64,000 nucleotides of DNA from assembly GCF_022664455.2 (NCBI RefSeq), contig NZ_JAKRKC020000002.1, positions 1,798,001 through 1,862,000 of the forward strand, read 5' to 3'. The notes below the pieces were generated by a model. That model did not search any database. It saw only the letters and a program-made list of their open reading frames with translations, and was not told the origin of the DNA. The DNA comes from Actinomadura luzonensis. GTDB taxonomy: Bacteria; Actinomycetota; Actinomycetes; Streptosporangiales; Streptosporangiaceae. Below are positions 53,221-61,227 of the stretch, in pieces (position 1 is the stretch's first letter; each line of letters begins with the position of its first letter). A program made the translations under genes and the position numbers.

Positions 53221-54350
53221 TGGCGTCCTACAGGAAGCTGCCGTCCGGGAAGTGGCAGGCGAGTGTGCGCGGGCCCGGCGGCAAGCGCCACACCAAGACC
53301 GACCGCCTCAAGAGCGTCGTGAAGGTCTGGGCGGAGGACAAGGAAGCCGAACTCCGCCGCGGTGAGTGGCGCGACCCGCGCATCGGCCGGATCACCGTGG
53401 GGGAGTGGCACGACCGCTGGTGGGAGGCGCGCGTGGTGGCCGACACCACTGCCGAGCGCGACCGGAAGAACCTCGACCGCTACGTCCTGCCGCACTGGGG
53501 CCACTGGCCCCTCGACTCCATCACCAGGATGGAGGTCGAAGGCTGGGTGAAGCTCCTGTCGAAGGAGGGCGGCCGCGCGCGGGACGGCACCAAGAAGCCA
53601 CTCGGGGCGCCGACGGTGCACCTGGCCTACAGGGTGTTCTCCGCGATGCTTCGCGCGGCCACCGAGGAGAAGCCCCCGGTGATCCTCAACAACCCGTGCC
53701 ACGGCGTACGCCTGCCTGCCCTGCCGGCGAAGAAGCGGCGCTACTTCACCGACGACGAGCAGGAGCGCATCCTGCAGCACCTGGCGGAGCCGTACCGGAC
53801 GCTGGTGGAGCTGGCGCAGTGGTCGGGCCTGCGGTGGGAGGAACTGGCCGGCCTGCACGGCAGCGACGTGGACTGGTTCCGCGAGCTGATCGAGGTTCGG
53901 TGGGTTCTGACTCCGAAGGGGCTGCGGCCGTACCCGAAGTCGGATGATTCGGAGCGGGTGATCCCGGTGCCGGGGCACATCATGCAGGCGATGGCGGTGC
54001 TGCTGGAGGGGCGTGATCGCGGCGGTCTGGTGTTCCGGCCGCGTACGGGCCCGGAGAGGCCGGTGCACTACCAGACCTTCTACTGGCATTGGCGCAGGGC
54101 TCTGGAGGCCGCGGGGGTGCCGTACGCGCGGCCGCACACGAACCGGCACACTGCTGCGTCGCGGCTGGTGCAGATGGGCGTGCCGATCATTCAGGTGCAG
54201 CACATCCTGGGGCATGACTCGATCAAGACGACGGAGCAGTATTCCCATCATGATCCGTCGGCGCACGCGGATATCAAGCGGGCGTGGAGTGAGCGTCTTC
54301 GGGGTCGGGGGCGCATGGGTGACGCACGATCATCGGGGGAGCGGGGGTGA
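53220..54350 (+). CDS. int: Tyrosine site-specific integrase
   Basis: A 376-aa recombinase. An arm-binding N-terminal domain (1-60), a SAM-like core-binding domain (about 60-160) and a catalytic domain follow in order. Catalytic residues are Arg205 (SGLRWEEL), Lys240 (PKSDDSERV), His306 and Arg309 (HTNRHTAAS), His332 (LGHDS) and the nucleophile Tyr341 (TTEQYSHH). ATG overlaps the arm-protein stop (TGATG). It joins attP and attB; no tRNA target was found nearby. Confidence 0.93.
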   Translation: MASYRKLPSGKWQASVRGPGGKRHTKTDRLKSVVKVWAEDKEAELRRGEWRDPRIGRITVGEWHDRWWEARVVADTTAERDRKNLDRYVLPHWGHWPLDSITRMEVEGWVKLLSKEGGRARDGTKKPLGAPTVHLAYRVFSAMLRAATEEKPPVILNNPCHGVRLPALPAKKRRYFTDDEQERILQHLAEPYRTLVELAQWSGLRWEELAGLHGSDVDWFRELIEVRWVLTPKGLRPYPKSDDSERVIPVPGHIMQAMAVLLEGRDRGGLVFRPRTGPERPVHYQTFYWHWRRALEAAGVPYARPHTNRHTAASRLVQMGVPIIQVQHILGHDSIKTTEQYSHHDPSAHADIKRAWSERLRGRGRMGDARSSGERG

Positions 54351-54379
54351 TGTGGGCGTGGCCTGGGCGGATGCGGGGA

Positions 54380-54408
54380 GTCGGAAGACATCATCCCGGT
54401 CTTCTGAC
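54380..54408 (+). terminator. Hairpin after integrase
   Basis: GTCGGAAGAC (54380-54389) and GTCTTCTGAC (54399-54408) pair with one mismatch around a 9-base loop, 30 bases after the integrase stop. No T-run. A likely terminator of the lysogeny operon, or part of an att region. Confidence 0.5.
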
Positions 54409-55291
54409 CCACACCACGCCCTGCGGGCCCCGGCCCTCCACACGTACGCAGCCCACCACCGCCACCCGCAGGGCCCGCCCCCCCTCGCCTCCCGCCCCTC
54501 ACCCAGAAGAACCCCACACCAGCCCCACCAACCCCGGAGGCCCGAAGCCCGAACCACAACCAATAGCCGCCGCGAACGCGACCATGTCCCCGCAGCCATG
54601 TCCCGCGACCGAGCACCCCTTCGACCGCGTACTCGTCAACCGCCCGCCCCTTCGATCGCGACCGCGCGTCCCTTCGACCGCGCGTCCCTTCGGCCTCGCG
54701 CTTTTGAGGGCGCGTCCCTTCGGCCTCGCGTTCCCCTTGATGGCGCGTCCCTTTGGCCTCGCGTCCCTCCGACCTCGCGCTCTTGAGGGCGCGTCTCCCC
54801 CAGGGCGCGTCCCTTCGATGCCGCGCCCTTTTGAGCGCCCGCCCCTTCAACCACGCAGCCCTACTCGCGAGCCTCTCTAGTTGGCGCACCCCCTACGCCG
54901 TCACCTCATGCCCCGCACCCCACCGCGGTCGCCTGCCTCCTGCCCGCGGCCTGCTGGCGGCGTAACCTCGAGAGCCTTCCCCGCTGGTTGCCCACGGCCG
55001 CGCGCAGTCCAGGTGTCGCTCACCTACGACTTGCCACTGGCGTAATCGTGGCTCGCCAGCCCTCCCCGGCCGGCTTGCCCGCCGCCCCGCGCGACCCGCT
55101 GACTGACCCGAACCCACACGGTCGGCGTCACCACCCACCCCGCAACTGCCGCCCAATCGCGCTCGGCTTTCGCGCCCGGCTCTCGCGCCCGTGTCGAACC
55201 CCTTCAACCCCGTCCAGGCCCTCCAGCCCGAGCCCAACCCTGCCTAACCCCTGCCTAACCGCCGCCCAAAACCCCTCCAACACCGCCCGCC
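54409..55291. other. Gene-free junction region
   Basis: 883 bp with no convincing gene. The first 230 bp are C/A-rich. A degenerate repeat tract occupies about 54650-54860. The rest is Pro/Ala codon-like C-rich DNA. The right end of the prophage probably falls here. No core shared with the left boundary could be picked out by eye. Confidence 0.5.
54650..54860. repeat. Degenerate GCGCGTCCCTTCGGCC repeat tract
   Basis: A core of about 16-18 bases (GCGCGTCCCTTCGGCCTC) recurs roughly eight times with small changes, interspersed with GAGGGCGCGTC and CTCTTGAGGG/CTTTTGAGGG variants. Either strand translated gives ARPFGLA-like or RRDARSKG-like repeats, but no start or RBS fits. Likely noncoding intergenic repeats beside the integration boundary. 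Confidence 0.65.
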
Positions 55292-55834
55292 CTACCGCGG
55301 CTCAACCAGCGAGCGGCGCGGCCAGTCCTCCTGCGGCGAAACATAGACCCCACCCTCCACCCCCGCGAAAACCCACCCGCACTCCCGCAAATGCGCAACA
55401 GCCCTCCGCACCGTGACCTTCGCCACCCCATGCCGCCGCATCAACGAAGCCTCACTCGGGATTGCCCTATACGGCCGAAGCTCACCCCGCCGGATCCTGG
55501 CGACGATCTCATCAGCGATCCGGACATACATCCCTCTCGACCGCTTCAGCAACGGCACCCCGACCGGCCCCACAAAGGTCCCTTCCCCCTGAATGGTGTG
55601 AACCAGCCGGCGCCGACGAAGCTCCCGCGCCACATTGCGCGCCGTGGCGCGCGCGATCTCGAACTCCACCTCGAGGTCCGCCTCGCTCGGCACGGCCTCG
55701 CCGGGCTGCAACTGCCCGCTGTTGATCTGCTCCTCGATCACCTCCGCGAGCTGGACGTACAGCGGCACAGGCCCTTCACGATCGAGCATGTCCACATCGT
55801 AGACGTCGGCATACAAGCAGAGGAGCGGGTTCAA
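55292..55834 (-). CDS. Twin GntR winged-helix regulator A
   Basis: About 180 aa holding two complete GntR HTH domains in one chain: first VPLYVQLAEVIEEQINSGQLQPGEAVPSEADLEVEFEIARATARNVAREL, second MYVRIADEIVARIRRGELRPYRAIPSEASLMRRHGVAKVTVRRAVAHLRE. No ligand-binding domain follows. TTG at 55834 overlaps the upstream stop (TTGA); ATG at 55789 is the alternative start. It is a paralogue of the gene upstream and is coupled to it. Target genes unknown. Confidence 0.75.
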   Translation of the reverse strand: MNPLLCLYADVYDVDMLDREGPVPLYVQLAEVIEEQINSGQLQPGEAVPSEADLEVEFEIARATARNVARELRRRRLVHTIQGEGTFVGPVGVPLLKRSRGMYVRIADEIVARIRRGELRPYRAIPSEASLMRRHGVAKVTVRRAVAHLRECGWVFAGVEGGVYVSPQEDWPRRSLVEPR

Positions 55835-56334
55835 GCCTGGGGCCACGACTCTTCCGGTGAGACGTAGCTGCCGCGCTGCGCGACGGTGTAAATCCATCCC
55901 TGCTCGCGAAGAAGCGCCATCGCTCTCCGTACGGTCTCGCGCGCCACGCCGTACTGATCGACCAGTGCGGCCTCACCCGGTATAGCCCGACGCGGCAGAA
56001 ATTCTCCCGTCTTGATCTGTTCCGCGAGGTCCGAGGCGATCTGCTGGTAGAGCGGCACTTTTCGCTTCTTGCGAGGGGCTTCTTCGGGCATGCCGACAAA
56101 GGCACCTTCACCCTGAACCGTGTAGACAAGTCCCTCTTCGCGCAGAACATGGATCGCCCGCCGAGCGGTCGTCCTCGCAACGCCGAACTCCTGCTGGATG
56201 TCGGCCTCGCTGGGCACCGGATGCCCGGACGCGAGCCCGGCGACCCGCCGCCGGATGATGTCGGCGATCTGAATGTAGATGTGGGTGTCCCCGTCGTAGT
56301 CGAGCACAACGGCAACATAGACCAAGAGGGACAA
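55831..56334 (-). CDS. Twin GntR winged-helix regulator B
   Basis: Up to 167 aa with the same double GntR layout: first THIYIQIADIIRRRVAGLASGHPVPSEADIQQEFGVARTTARRAIHVLREEG, second VPLYQQIASDLAEQIKTGEFLPRRAIPGEAALVDQYGVARETVRRAMALLREQG. No effector domain. TTG at 56334 is possible; GTG at 56307 aligns with the probable start of regulator A. A perfect palindrome lies between the -35 and -10 areas of its promoter, so autorepression is likely. Confidence 0.75.
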   Translation of the reverse strand: MSLLVYVAVVLDYDGDTHIYIQIADIIRRRVAGLASGHPVPSEADIQQEFGVARTTARRAIHVLREEGLVYTVQGEGAFVGMPEEAPRKKRKVPLYQQIASDLAEQIKTGEFLPRRAIPGEAALVDQYGVARETVRRAMALLREQGWIYTVAQRGSYVSPEESWPQA

Positions 56335-56342
56335 GAACGGGC

Positions 56343-56371
56343 ATACTAACCTGTCTAAATAGACAGAACCG
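56343..56371 (-). promoter_or_regulatory. Promoter with CTGTCTAAATAGACAG operator
   Basis: The 16-bp palindrome CTGTCTAAATAGACAG (56351-56366; 7-bp arms) lies directly upstream of a TAGTAT -10-like box (56343-56348, minus strand), so it fills the spacer of the putative promoter. The -35 is weak. This placement is typical of GntR autorepression. Confidence 0.7.
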
Positions 56372-56417
56372 CCTCACCAAGCGGGCGACGAGATACAACT
56401 AGACCTAGGGTTAAGAC

Positions 56418-56723
56418 ATGCTCGTCGAGAACCCTCCAGCACCGGCCGACCTCTGCCTCACCGCCCACGTCCTCGATCCTCGCCCCCGCTGCACGCCCCT
56501 GCACTGGATCACCCCACGCTCATCCAGCCAGCGAGTACGCGTGCACTCCTACACGTGCTCCTGCCGGCCGACGTACTACGAGCTGTGCCAAACAGGCGGC
56601 CTCTTCTTCATCCGCCGAACCCGCAGCGTCAACGGCCACTCGGTGATCGACGAATGCGCACACTCCAGGTACGCCGAATCCGTGAGGATCTGGCAGAGAT
56701 TGCTGGATGGCCAGGTCCGCTGA
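56418..56723 (+). CDS. Small Cys-containing protein divergent from GntR pair
   Basis: A 101-aa protein (DLCLTAHVLDPRPRCTPLHWITPRSSSQRVRVHSYTCSCRPTYYELCQTGGLFFIRRTRS). Five Cys, two in CSC, fit a zinc-ribbon or beta-hairpin fold. It shares the promoter region with the twin GntR genes and could be their target or partner. No SD is seen; the ATG may be nearly leaderless. Unknown family. Confidence 0.55.
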   Translation: MLVENPPAPADLCLTAHVLDPRPRCTPLHWITPRSSSQRVRVHSYTCSCRPTYYELCQTGGLFFIRRTRSVNGHSVIDECAHSRYAESVRIWQRLLDGQVR

Positions 56724-58226
56724 CTCGCCCTCCCTGCAGCGTCACCATGCCAGCCCGCCTTCGCATCGTTCCCGCTGAATCGCGGCGCCTCCAAATGACA
56801 CGACCCCCTCCCCGCACCGGCCCGCCTTCGCCACTCCGTGGGACGTGACCTCCGCACCACCGAAGCACACGACCCTCTCACCGTGCCGGCTCGCCTCACA
56901 TTCGCCGTCCCCCGCTGAATTCCGGTGCCACCCACCCGCATGTCCCCTCCCCAGGTGAGGATCGCAAAGACCTCACCTCCTCAGACGATCCGGGGGCCAC
57001 ACCCCTCCGTCCTGCGGACGGTCCCCGGATCCGCAACGGAACCCGCAGAATCCCGGCTCCTCGCCGCCGCCGAGCCGGGCTCCACACGGCACTCGTACTC
57101 AGGGATCTTGAGGTGCTCACGAAGCCGTGTTCCACGGTCGCGGCCCGCTGCCGCGCCCATCACCTCGGACAGCCGGTACCTGCGCCCCTGTCCGATCACA
57201 CCGCGGCAGGTGTCCCCCTCAAGCACCCCACCTGCCGCCGGTCGTCCGCGAACACGCACTCTCACATCGGCACGCACGAGTTCCGACACACCACCCACGG
57301 CACAATTCGTCGCGTCGTTGAACACACACCTTGAACCCCGATGCACACGCACTTCGAACATCGTCCGCCGGCGTCGTGCACGTCTTGCAGCGGCTTCTTC
57401 CACCGCAGTCCCCTGCTCACACCGCCGACCGCACCTGCTCACGCTGCCGACCGACCGCACCGTCATCCACAGACGCTCGCCCGCGCGGCATCCGATCACG
57501 TTCACGACCCACAGCGCCCGCGAACCCGAGTTCTCGCCCATTCCCACGACGCCTGGCCGGGCTTCCTCCTGATCGCCTTCGATGAGCGATCCAACGCCGA
57601 GTCGTCCCACCCATAGTCGCAAGACGATTGCCGCGATCGAGCGCCATTGCCACCACCGCGTACCGAGCAGCCGCTGCCGCATCCCGCTCGCCGAGCAGCC
57701 ACTGCCGCCACCGCGTGACAGCTGCCATCTCCAGGCAACCGCTGTCGCCACCGCGAGAGGGTTCTCACCACCGGGCAACTGCCATCGCGACCGTGATACG
57801 ACGGCCACCGCCTGCGGTTTGTCCAGCCCGACTACGCCACGATCAACCCGATGGTTGGCAGAGGGCCCGAACTCAGGTCGAAGCTCTCGACCAGCTGAGT
57901 GCGAGCACCTCTGCCGGTGCGCACGTAAAGTCGACCATCCCTCACGTGCTGCGCGCCTTCGCGCCGCACCCCCAGGAGGAACGCCCCGATCAGAAAACCA
58001 TCGACGCGACCGGGAACGCTCCGCCTGGGACTGGCGCGGAAGCATGGACGTGGCCCCTTGCCAACCAGGAGGCGCAGGACCACACCCACGGCGGGTACCG
58101 GCCGGCTGACGTCCATAACGGCCTTCCCGCGGCATTAGATTCTCATGGGCAGTGCTTGGAAAACCGCCGTTCGACGCTATAGACAAGATGATTCCCTTTG
58201 CTGTTCGGTGGGCGGGTGACAGGGGT
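56724..58226. other. 1.5-kb gene-free interval with decayed repeats
   Basis: No reading frame has both a start signal and a believable protein. Two related segments (56741-56790 and 56877-56930; both contain CCCGCTGAAT and a GCCxGCxCGCCT element) repeat at about 136 bp. From 57610 to 57800 there are diverged repeats of a CTGCCGCCACCGCG-like unit. It may be a decayed gene or element, or unusually long intergenic DNA. Confidence 0.45.
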
Positions 58227-58883
58227 TTACGTGGGGATTCGCCTCCAGGCGGTGTCCGTGATGATGAGGTGGTCCAGCAACCGCAATCCGACCGTTTCGG
58301 CGGCCTCGACGAGCCGCGCGGTGGCCTCAAGATCGGCTGTGCTGGGGTCGAGAGAGCCGCTCGGATGGTTGTGGGCGAGTCCGAACATCGCGCCGCCCGC
58401 GGTGAGCACCTCGATGATCACTTCGCGGACCGGCATGGCGGTGTGATCGGCGCCGCCTTCGGTGACGACCGAGCGTTTCAGCACGCGGCCGCCGGTGTCG
58501 CACACGACCAGCACCAGGCGTTCCTGGGTGTGCCCGTGCAGGAGAGGAGCACAGTGGCCGGCCAGATCGGCGGTGCCGGTGATGCGTTCGCGCTCCGGCC
58601 CGGCCCCCGCTCGACGGACAAGGTGAAAAGCCGCCGCCACTCTCGCCGCCTTGGCAGGACCGACGCCCCGTACGGTGAGCAGCCGATGCGGGTCCGAGCG
58701 GCCAAGCCCGTCGAGGTCGCCGCAGTGTTCGATGACTTGTGTGGCCAGGTCCAGAGCGCTGGAGCCGCGGAAACCCGAGCCGAGGAGCACGGCCAGCAAC
58801 TCCCGGTCCGCCAGGGCGCTCGCCCCTCTGGACATGAGCCGCTCGCGCGGCCGGTCTTGCTTGGAAAGGTCTTTGAGACGCAT
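58227..58883 (-). CDS. radC: RadC/UPF0758 JAMM-domain protein
   Basis: A 218-aa protein. The N-terminal part has two HhH-like helices (LADRELLAVLLGSGFRGSSALDLATQ; LLTVRGVGPAKAARVAAAF). The C-terminal JAB domain has the full metalloprotease-like motif AHNHPSGSLDPSTAD. Usual length is about 220-230. Its cellular role is unsettled despite the name; phage-borne and chromosomal copies are common. ATG at 58883 has GGAGG seven bases upstream. Host-type neighbourhood. Confidence 0.9.
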   Translation of the reverse strand: MRLKDLSKQDRPRERLMSRGASALADRELLAVLLGSGFRGSSALDLATQVIEHCGDLDGLGRSDPHRLLTVRGVGPAKAARVAAAFHLVRRAGAGPERERITGTADLAGHCAPLLHGHTQERLVLVVCDTGGRVLKRSVVTEGGADHTAMPVREVIIEVLTAGGAMFGLAHNHPSGSLDPSTADLEATARLVEAAETVGLRLLDHLIITDTAWRRIPT

Positions 58884-58910
58884 CGGCAACCTCCAAGACC
58901 GTTCTATCAA

Positions 58911-59949
58911 CGCTCACCGACAATTCCGCCGCGCACATTGGCCCGCTTCATTCGTGCGTTTAGTGAGCTTTGTGCGCCTCAACAGCAAGAACCTGCCAGA
59001 AAAGGCAAGCCGCACCGGTGGACAGTGTGGCAGGTATCGGACGTCCCCCGAATGAACGTGCTGTCTAGCAGGAACGATGCCGAACCTCCACATCGGTGAG
59101 AGCACGGCGTGGTGGGTGCCCGATCTCTCTTGACAGGAGTGTGGGCTGGACCTTTATGCGAACCTGGAGTCCTTTGCGGCATAGCTGAGTCATGCGATGT
59201 GCGCACATAGTCGGAATGACGGCCATGTTCAAGAGGTCTGCATAAACTATTTTCGCTGCGACTCGCTCTTCATCCGTCCAGCCCACCCGCTCATAGCCGG
59301 AGACGCAGTACGTACCACGGCGTCGCCGGACAACCTGTGGGTAACAAGATGTGCTCGGCTGTGCCGCCATACGGCATGCGTGCCAAGAGCGTGGCGCACC
59401 ACCAGTCCGCGTCCGCAGCCGGGACGATCTCGCGGTCCCCGCGGCAACGAGCAGGCTGGGGCTACTGCGCGACGCTCTCCTCGCTACCGTCGCTCGCCAC
59501 CCACGAGACACGGCAAACTCGGTCACTCGCCGCAACGGGGTGACCGATGCGGTTCGGGCTACTCTGCGCCGTCGAGGCGGCTCCGCTGACGTACTGTCGA
59601 GCCCCGGCCTCAGAAGCGCCTCTGCACGGAAGGCAGCCTCAGCTCAAGAGTTCCGCCGGGCGCATAGAAGGTTGACGCCCCACCCCACGCCCCTGCCCTA
59701 CCTGGACAGGAGACCGTCTCCGGTCCTCAACGTCCGCTCGGGATGTGGCCGTGTGGCCGTGACCGAGTAGCTGAAAATCGTCGGCTGGGTGGCTGAGGAC
59801 GGCCTCGCGCCAAGGCGGGGCCTGAGCCGACGATCGACTGGCTGCACCCCGGACGATCATCAGGAGGTGTGTCCGTCATTCCCGCGCCGGTGCTCGACCG
59901 GCCGTCGTAGGCATGGGACGCCGGCTTGAACTGCGCCAGGAGGCAGGCG
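58911..59949. other. Gene-free interval between radC and HxlR gene
   Basis: About 1 kb without a convincing gene. Frames of 60-150 codons exist on both strands but have Arg/Ser-rich, unfamiliar compositions and no RBS. The base composition is somewhat less GC-rich than the rest. It may contain remnants, but nothing could be recognised. Confidence 0.4.
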
Positions 59950-60321
59950 TCAGAGGCCGGTCCCTTCGCGCGTGTCGAAAGCGTCGCGGGCGTGTTCGAT
60001 GGTGGGCATGTGCTCGCGGGCCCAGGTCAGCAATACGTCAATGGGCTGCCGCAAGGTCTTGCCGAGCGGTGTGATCCGGTACATGATCGCCACCGGCCGT
60101 GTGGAGACGACCTCACGTTCGATCACTCCGTTGCGCTCAAGACGGCGAAGCGTCGCGGTCAGCGATTTCTGTGTGACCGCGGGCATGGCCCGACGTAGCT
60201 CGTTGAAGCGGCAGGGGCGTTCGCAGAGTTCGTTGAGCACGCTGAGGGACCACTTGTCGAGCACCTGATCAAGGAGCTCGCGGTGCGGCGCGTCGATGCG
60301 GATCTCGCTGCCGGTATCCAT
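59950..60321 (-). CDS. HxlR-family transcriptional regulator
   Basis: A 123-aa winged-helix protein: LDKWSLSVLNELCERPCRFNELRRAMPAVTQKSLTATLRRLERNGVIERE followed by VAIMYRITPLGKTLRQPIDVLLTWA. This is the HxlR/MarR-like type, often a redox or metabolite sensor. Unlike many members it has one Cys near the recognition helix (LCERPCR: two). ATG at 60321. Divergent from the RidA gene across a palindromic operator, so it probably controls both. Confidence 0.9.
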   Translation of the reverse strand: MDTGSEIRIDAPHRELLDQVLDKWSLSVLNELCERPCRFNELRRAMPAVTQKSLTATLRRLERNGVIEREVVSTRPVAIMYRITPLGKTLRQPIDVLLTWAREHMPTIEHARDAFDTREGTGL

Positions 60322-60354
60322 GGCGAAACCTGGTCTCGTTGAAGTGTCCTTCTC

Positions 60355-60378
60355 CTACTAAGTAGCTTACAGATACTT
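60355..60378. promoter_or_regulatory. HxlR operator region
   Basis: CTACTAAGTAG (60355-60365) is a perfect odd palindrome, and AAGTA (60360-60364) faces TACTT (60374-60378) across nine bases. The elements sit between the divergent HxlR and RidA starts, in an AT-rich patch. HxlR proteins typically bind such dyads. Confidence 0.7.
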
Positions 60379-60399
60379 ACGTTGGCAAGGAGAACAGCT

Positions 60400-60810
60400 A
60401 TGACCGTCAAGTACTTCACCCCGGAAGGCCTGCTGCAGCCCACCCCGTACCACCACGTCGCCGTCGGCACGGGGACGACTCATGTCCATGTCAGCGGGCA
60501 GGTCGCGCGGCAGGCCGACGGGACCCCGGTGGCCCCCGGCGATCTCGCCGGACAGCTCGCGCACGCGCTGCGCAACGTCGCCCTCGGCCTGGCAGGCGCA
60601 GGAGCCTCGTTCGCGGACGTCGTGCGCCTCACGTTCTATGTGACCCGGTGGAGCCCGGAGAGAATCGGTGACTTCATGGCCGGAGTCGAGGCCGTCGCCG
60701 AGGAGATCGGCCTTCAGCTCCCCATGCCGCCGGCCTCCCTCATCGGCGTCGACCACCTCTTCGAGCCGGACGTGCTCGTCGAGGTCGAGGCGACCGCGCT
60801 GCTCTCCTGA
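60400..60810 (+). CDS. RidA (YjgF/YER057c) family protein
   Basis: A 136-aa protein of the trimeric RidA family: HVHVSGQVARQADGTPVAP, AHALRNVALGLAGAGASFADVVRLTFYVTRW and PASLIGVDHLFEPDVLVEVEATALL. Family members remove reactive imines and enamines or act as hydrolases; the canonical Arg before the end (R near SLIGV) is not preserved (VDHLF instead), so enzyme type is uncertain. ATG at 60400 has AAGGAG seven bases upstream. Likely regulated by the divergent HxlR. Confidence 0.88.
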   Translation: MTVKYFTPEGLLQPTPYHHVAVGTGTTHVHVSGQVARQADGTPVAPGDLAGQLAHALRNVALGLAGAGASFADVVRLTFYVTRWSPERIGDFMAGVEAVAEEIGLQLPMPPASLIGVDHLFEPDVLVEVEATALLS

Positions 60811-61213
60811 GTCGACACCCGCAGCCGGGCTCGGCCGGTGCGGGACTGCGCACAAGCGATCGGCGACTTCGTCGGTCTGTCCCCGCTCCGGCTTCGGTAC
60901 GGCCGGTCGGCGACGTTCAGGAGAACGATCGTCCTGGATCGCCCACGAACCGGCCAAACGCAGATAAGCGCTACACCGGCCAGGCGAGCTGCCTCGCGGC
61001 CACGCACAGGAGTAACAACCGCACCGCAGCTCAAGAGTCGCCGCAGGAGAGAACGAGGCGCGGGGTGATGTCAGCCTTCCCTTCCTTGGGCCGTGGCCGA
61101 CGGATGCGGAGTATGGACGGTGGGAGGCTCCGGGCGAGGATGTGGTGGGGCTCGCCCGGAGCCTTTCCGGGTCACCTGCGGATGCCTAGGCGGGCATGTC
61201 TAGGCGGGCATGT
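60811..61213. other. Intergenic DNA after RidA gene
   Basis: No gene is supported in these 400 bases. A strong hairpin lies at 61126-61163 and a triplicated 14-bp unit at 61186-61227. A 76-codon plus-strand frame at 60838 has no RBS and an Arg-rich composition. Confidence 0.45.
61126..61163. terminator. Bidirectional hairpin between converging genes
   Basis: GGCTCCGGGCGAG (61126-61138) and CTCGCCCGGAGCC (61151-61163) form a perfect 13-bp stem with a 12-base loop. TTT follows on the plus strand. It would end transcription from both the RidA and GntR sides. Confidence 0.8.
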
Positions 61214-61227
61214 CTAGGCGGGCATGC
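61186..61227. repeat. Three tandem copies of a 14-bp unit over a stop codon
   Basis: The unit CTAGGCGGGCATGT stands at 61186-61199, 61200-61213 and (last base changed) 61214-61227. Read on the minus strand the third copy encodes the last residues of the GntR protein (MPA-stop), so the duplication spread its C-terminal end and stop downstream. Recent replication slippage is likely. Confidence 0.85.

Larger units (their letters stand above)
1253..54410. mobile_element. Prophage, siphovirus type, apparently intact
   Basis: The interval contains every module of a temperate tailed phage: integrase and repressor region, replication and recombination genes, terminase, portal, protease/scaffold, capsid, connectors, tail, tape measure, fibre and lysis genes. 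A single 1200-aa tape measure with no sheath gene suggests a long non-contractile tail. The limits given are the late-operon terminator on the left and the hairpin behind the integrase on the right. They are working limits: no direct-repeat attachment core and no tRNA target were found. No frameshifted or truncated structural gene was noticed, so the element could be functional. Confidence 0.88.

Noticed and set aside
52401..54266. 621-codon minus-strand frame opposite the integrase
   Set aside because: Antisense of the integrase and its upstream genes; no start signal and no domain.
54347..54880. Repeat protein gene in the tract after the integrase
   Set aside because: ARPFGLA-type repeats appear in one frame, but no RBS, no coherent flanks, and equal 'repeats' in other frames show it is DNA-level repetition.
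56981..58330. 449-codon minus-strand frame in the gene-free region
   Set aside because: Trp/Arg/Ser-rich composition, no RBS and no similarity to any family I can recall; it overlaps the start region of the radC neighbourhood.
59065..59535. 156-codon minus-strand frame between radC and HxlR
   Set aside because: Has one promising stretch (WTDEERVAAKIVYADLL) but no RBS, an odd composition and no recognised family; left as unassigned interval.
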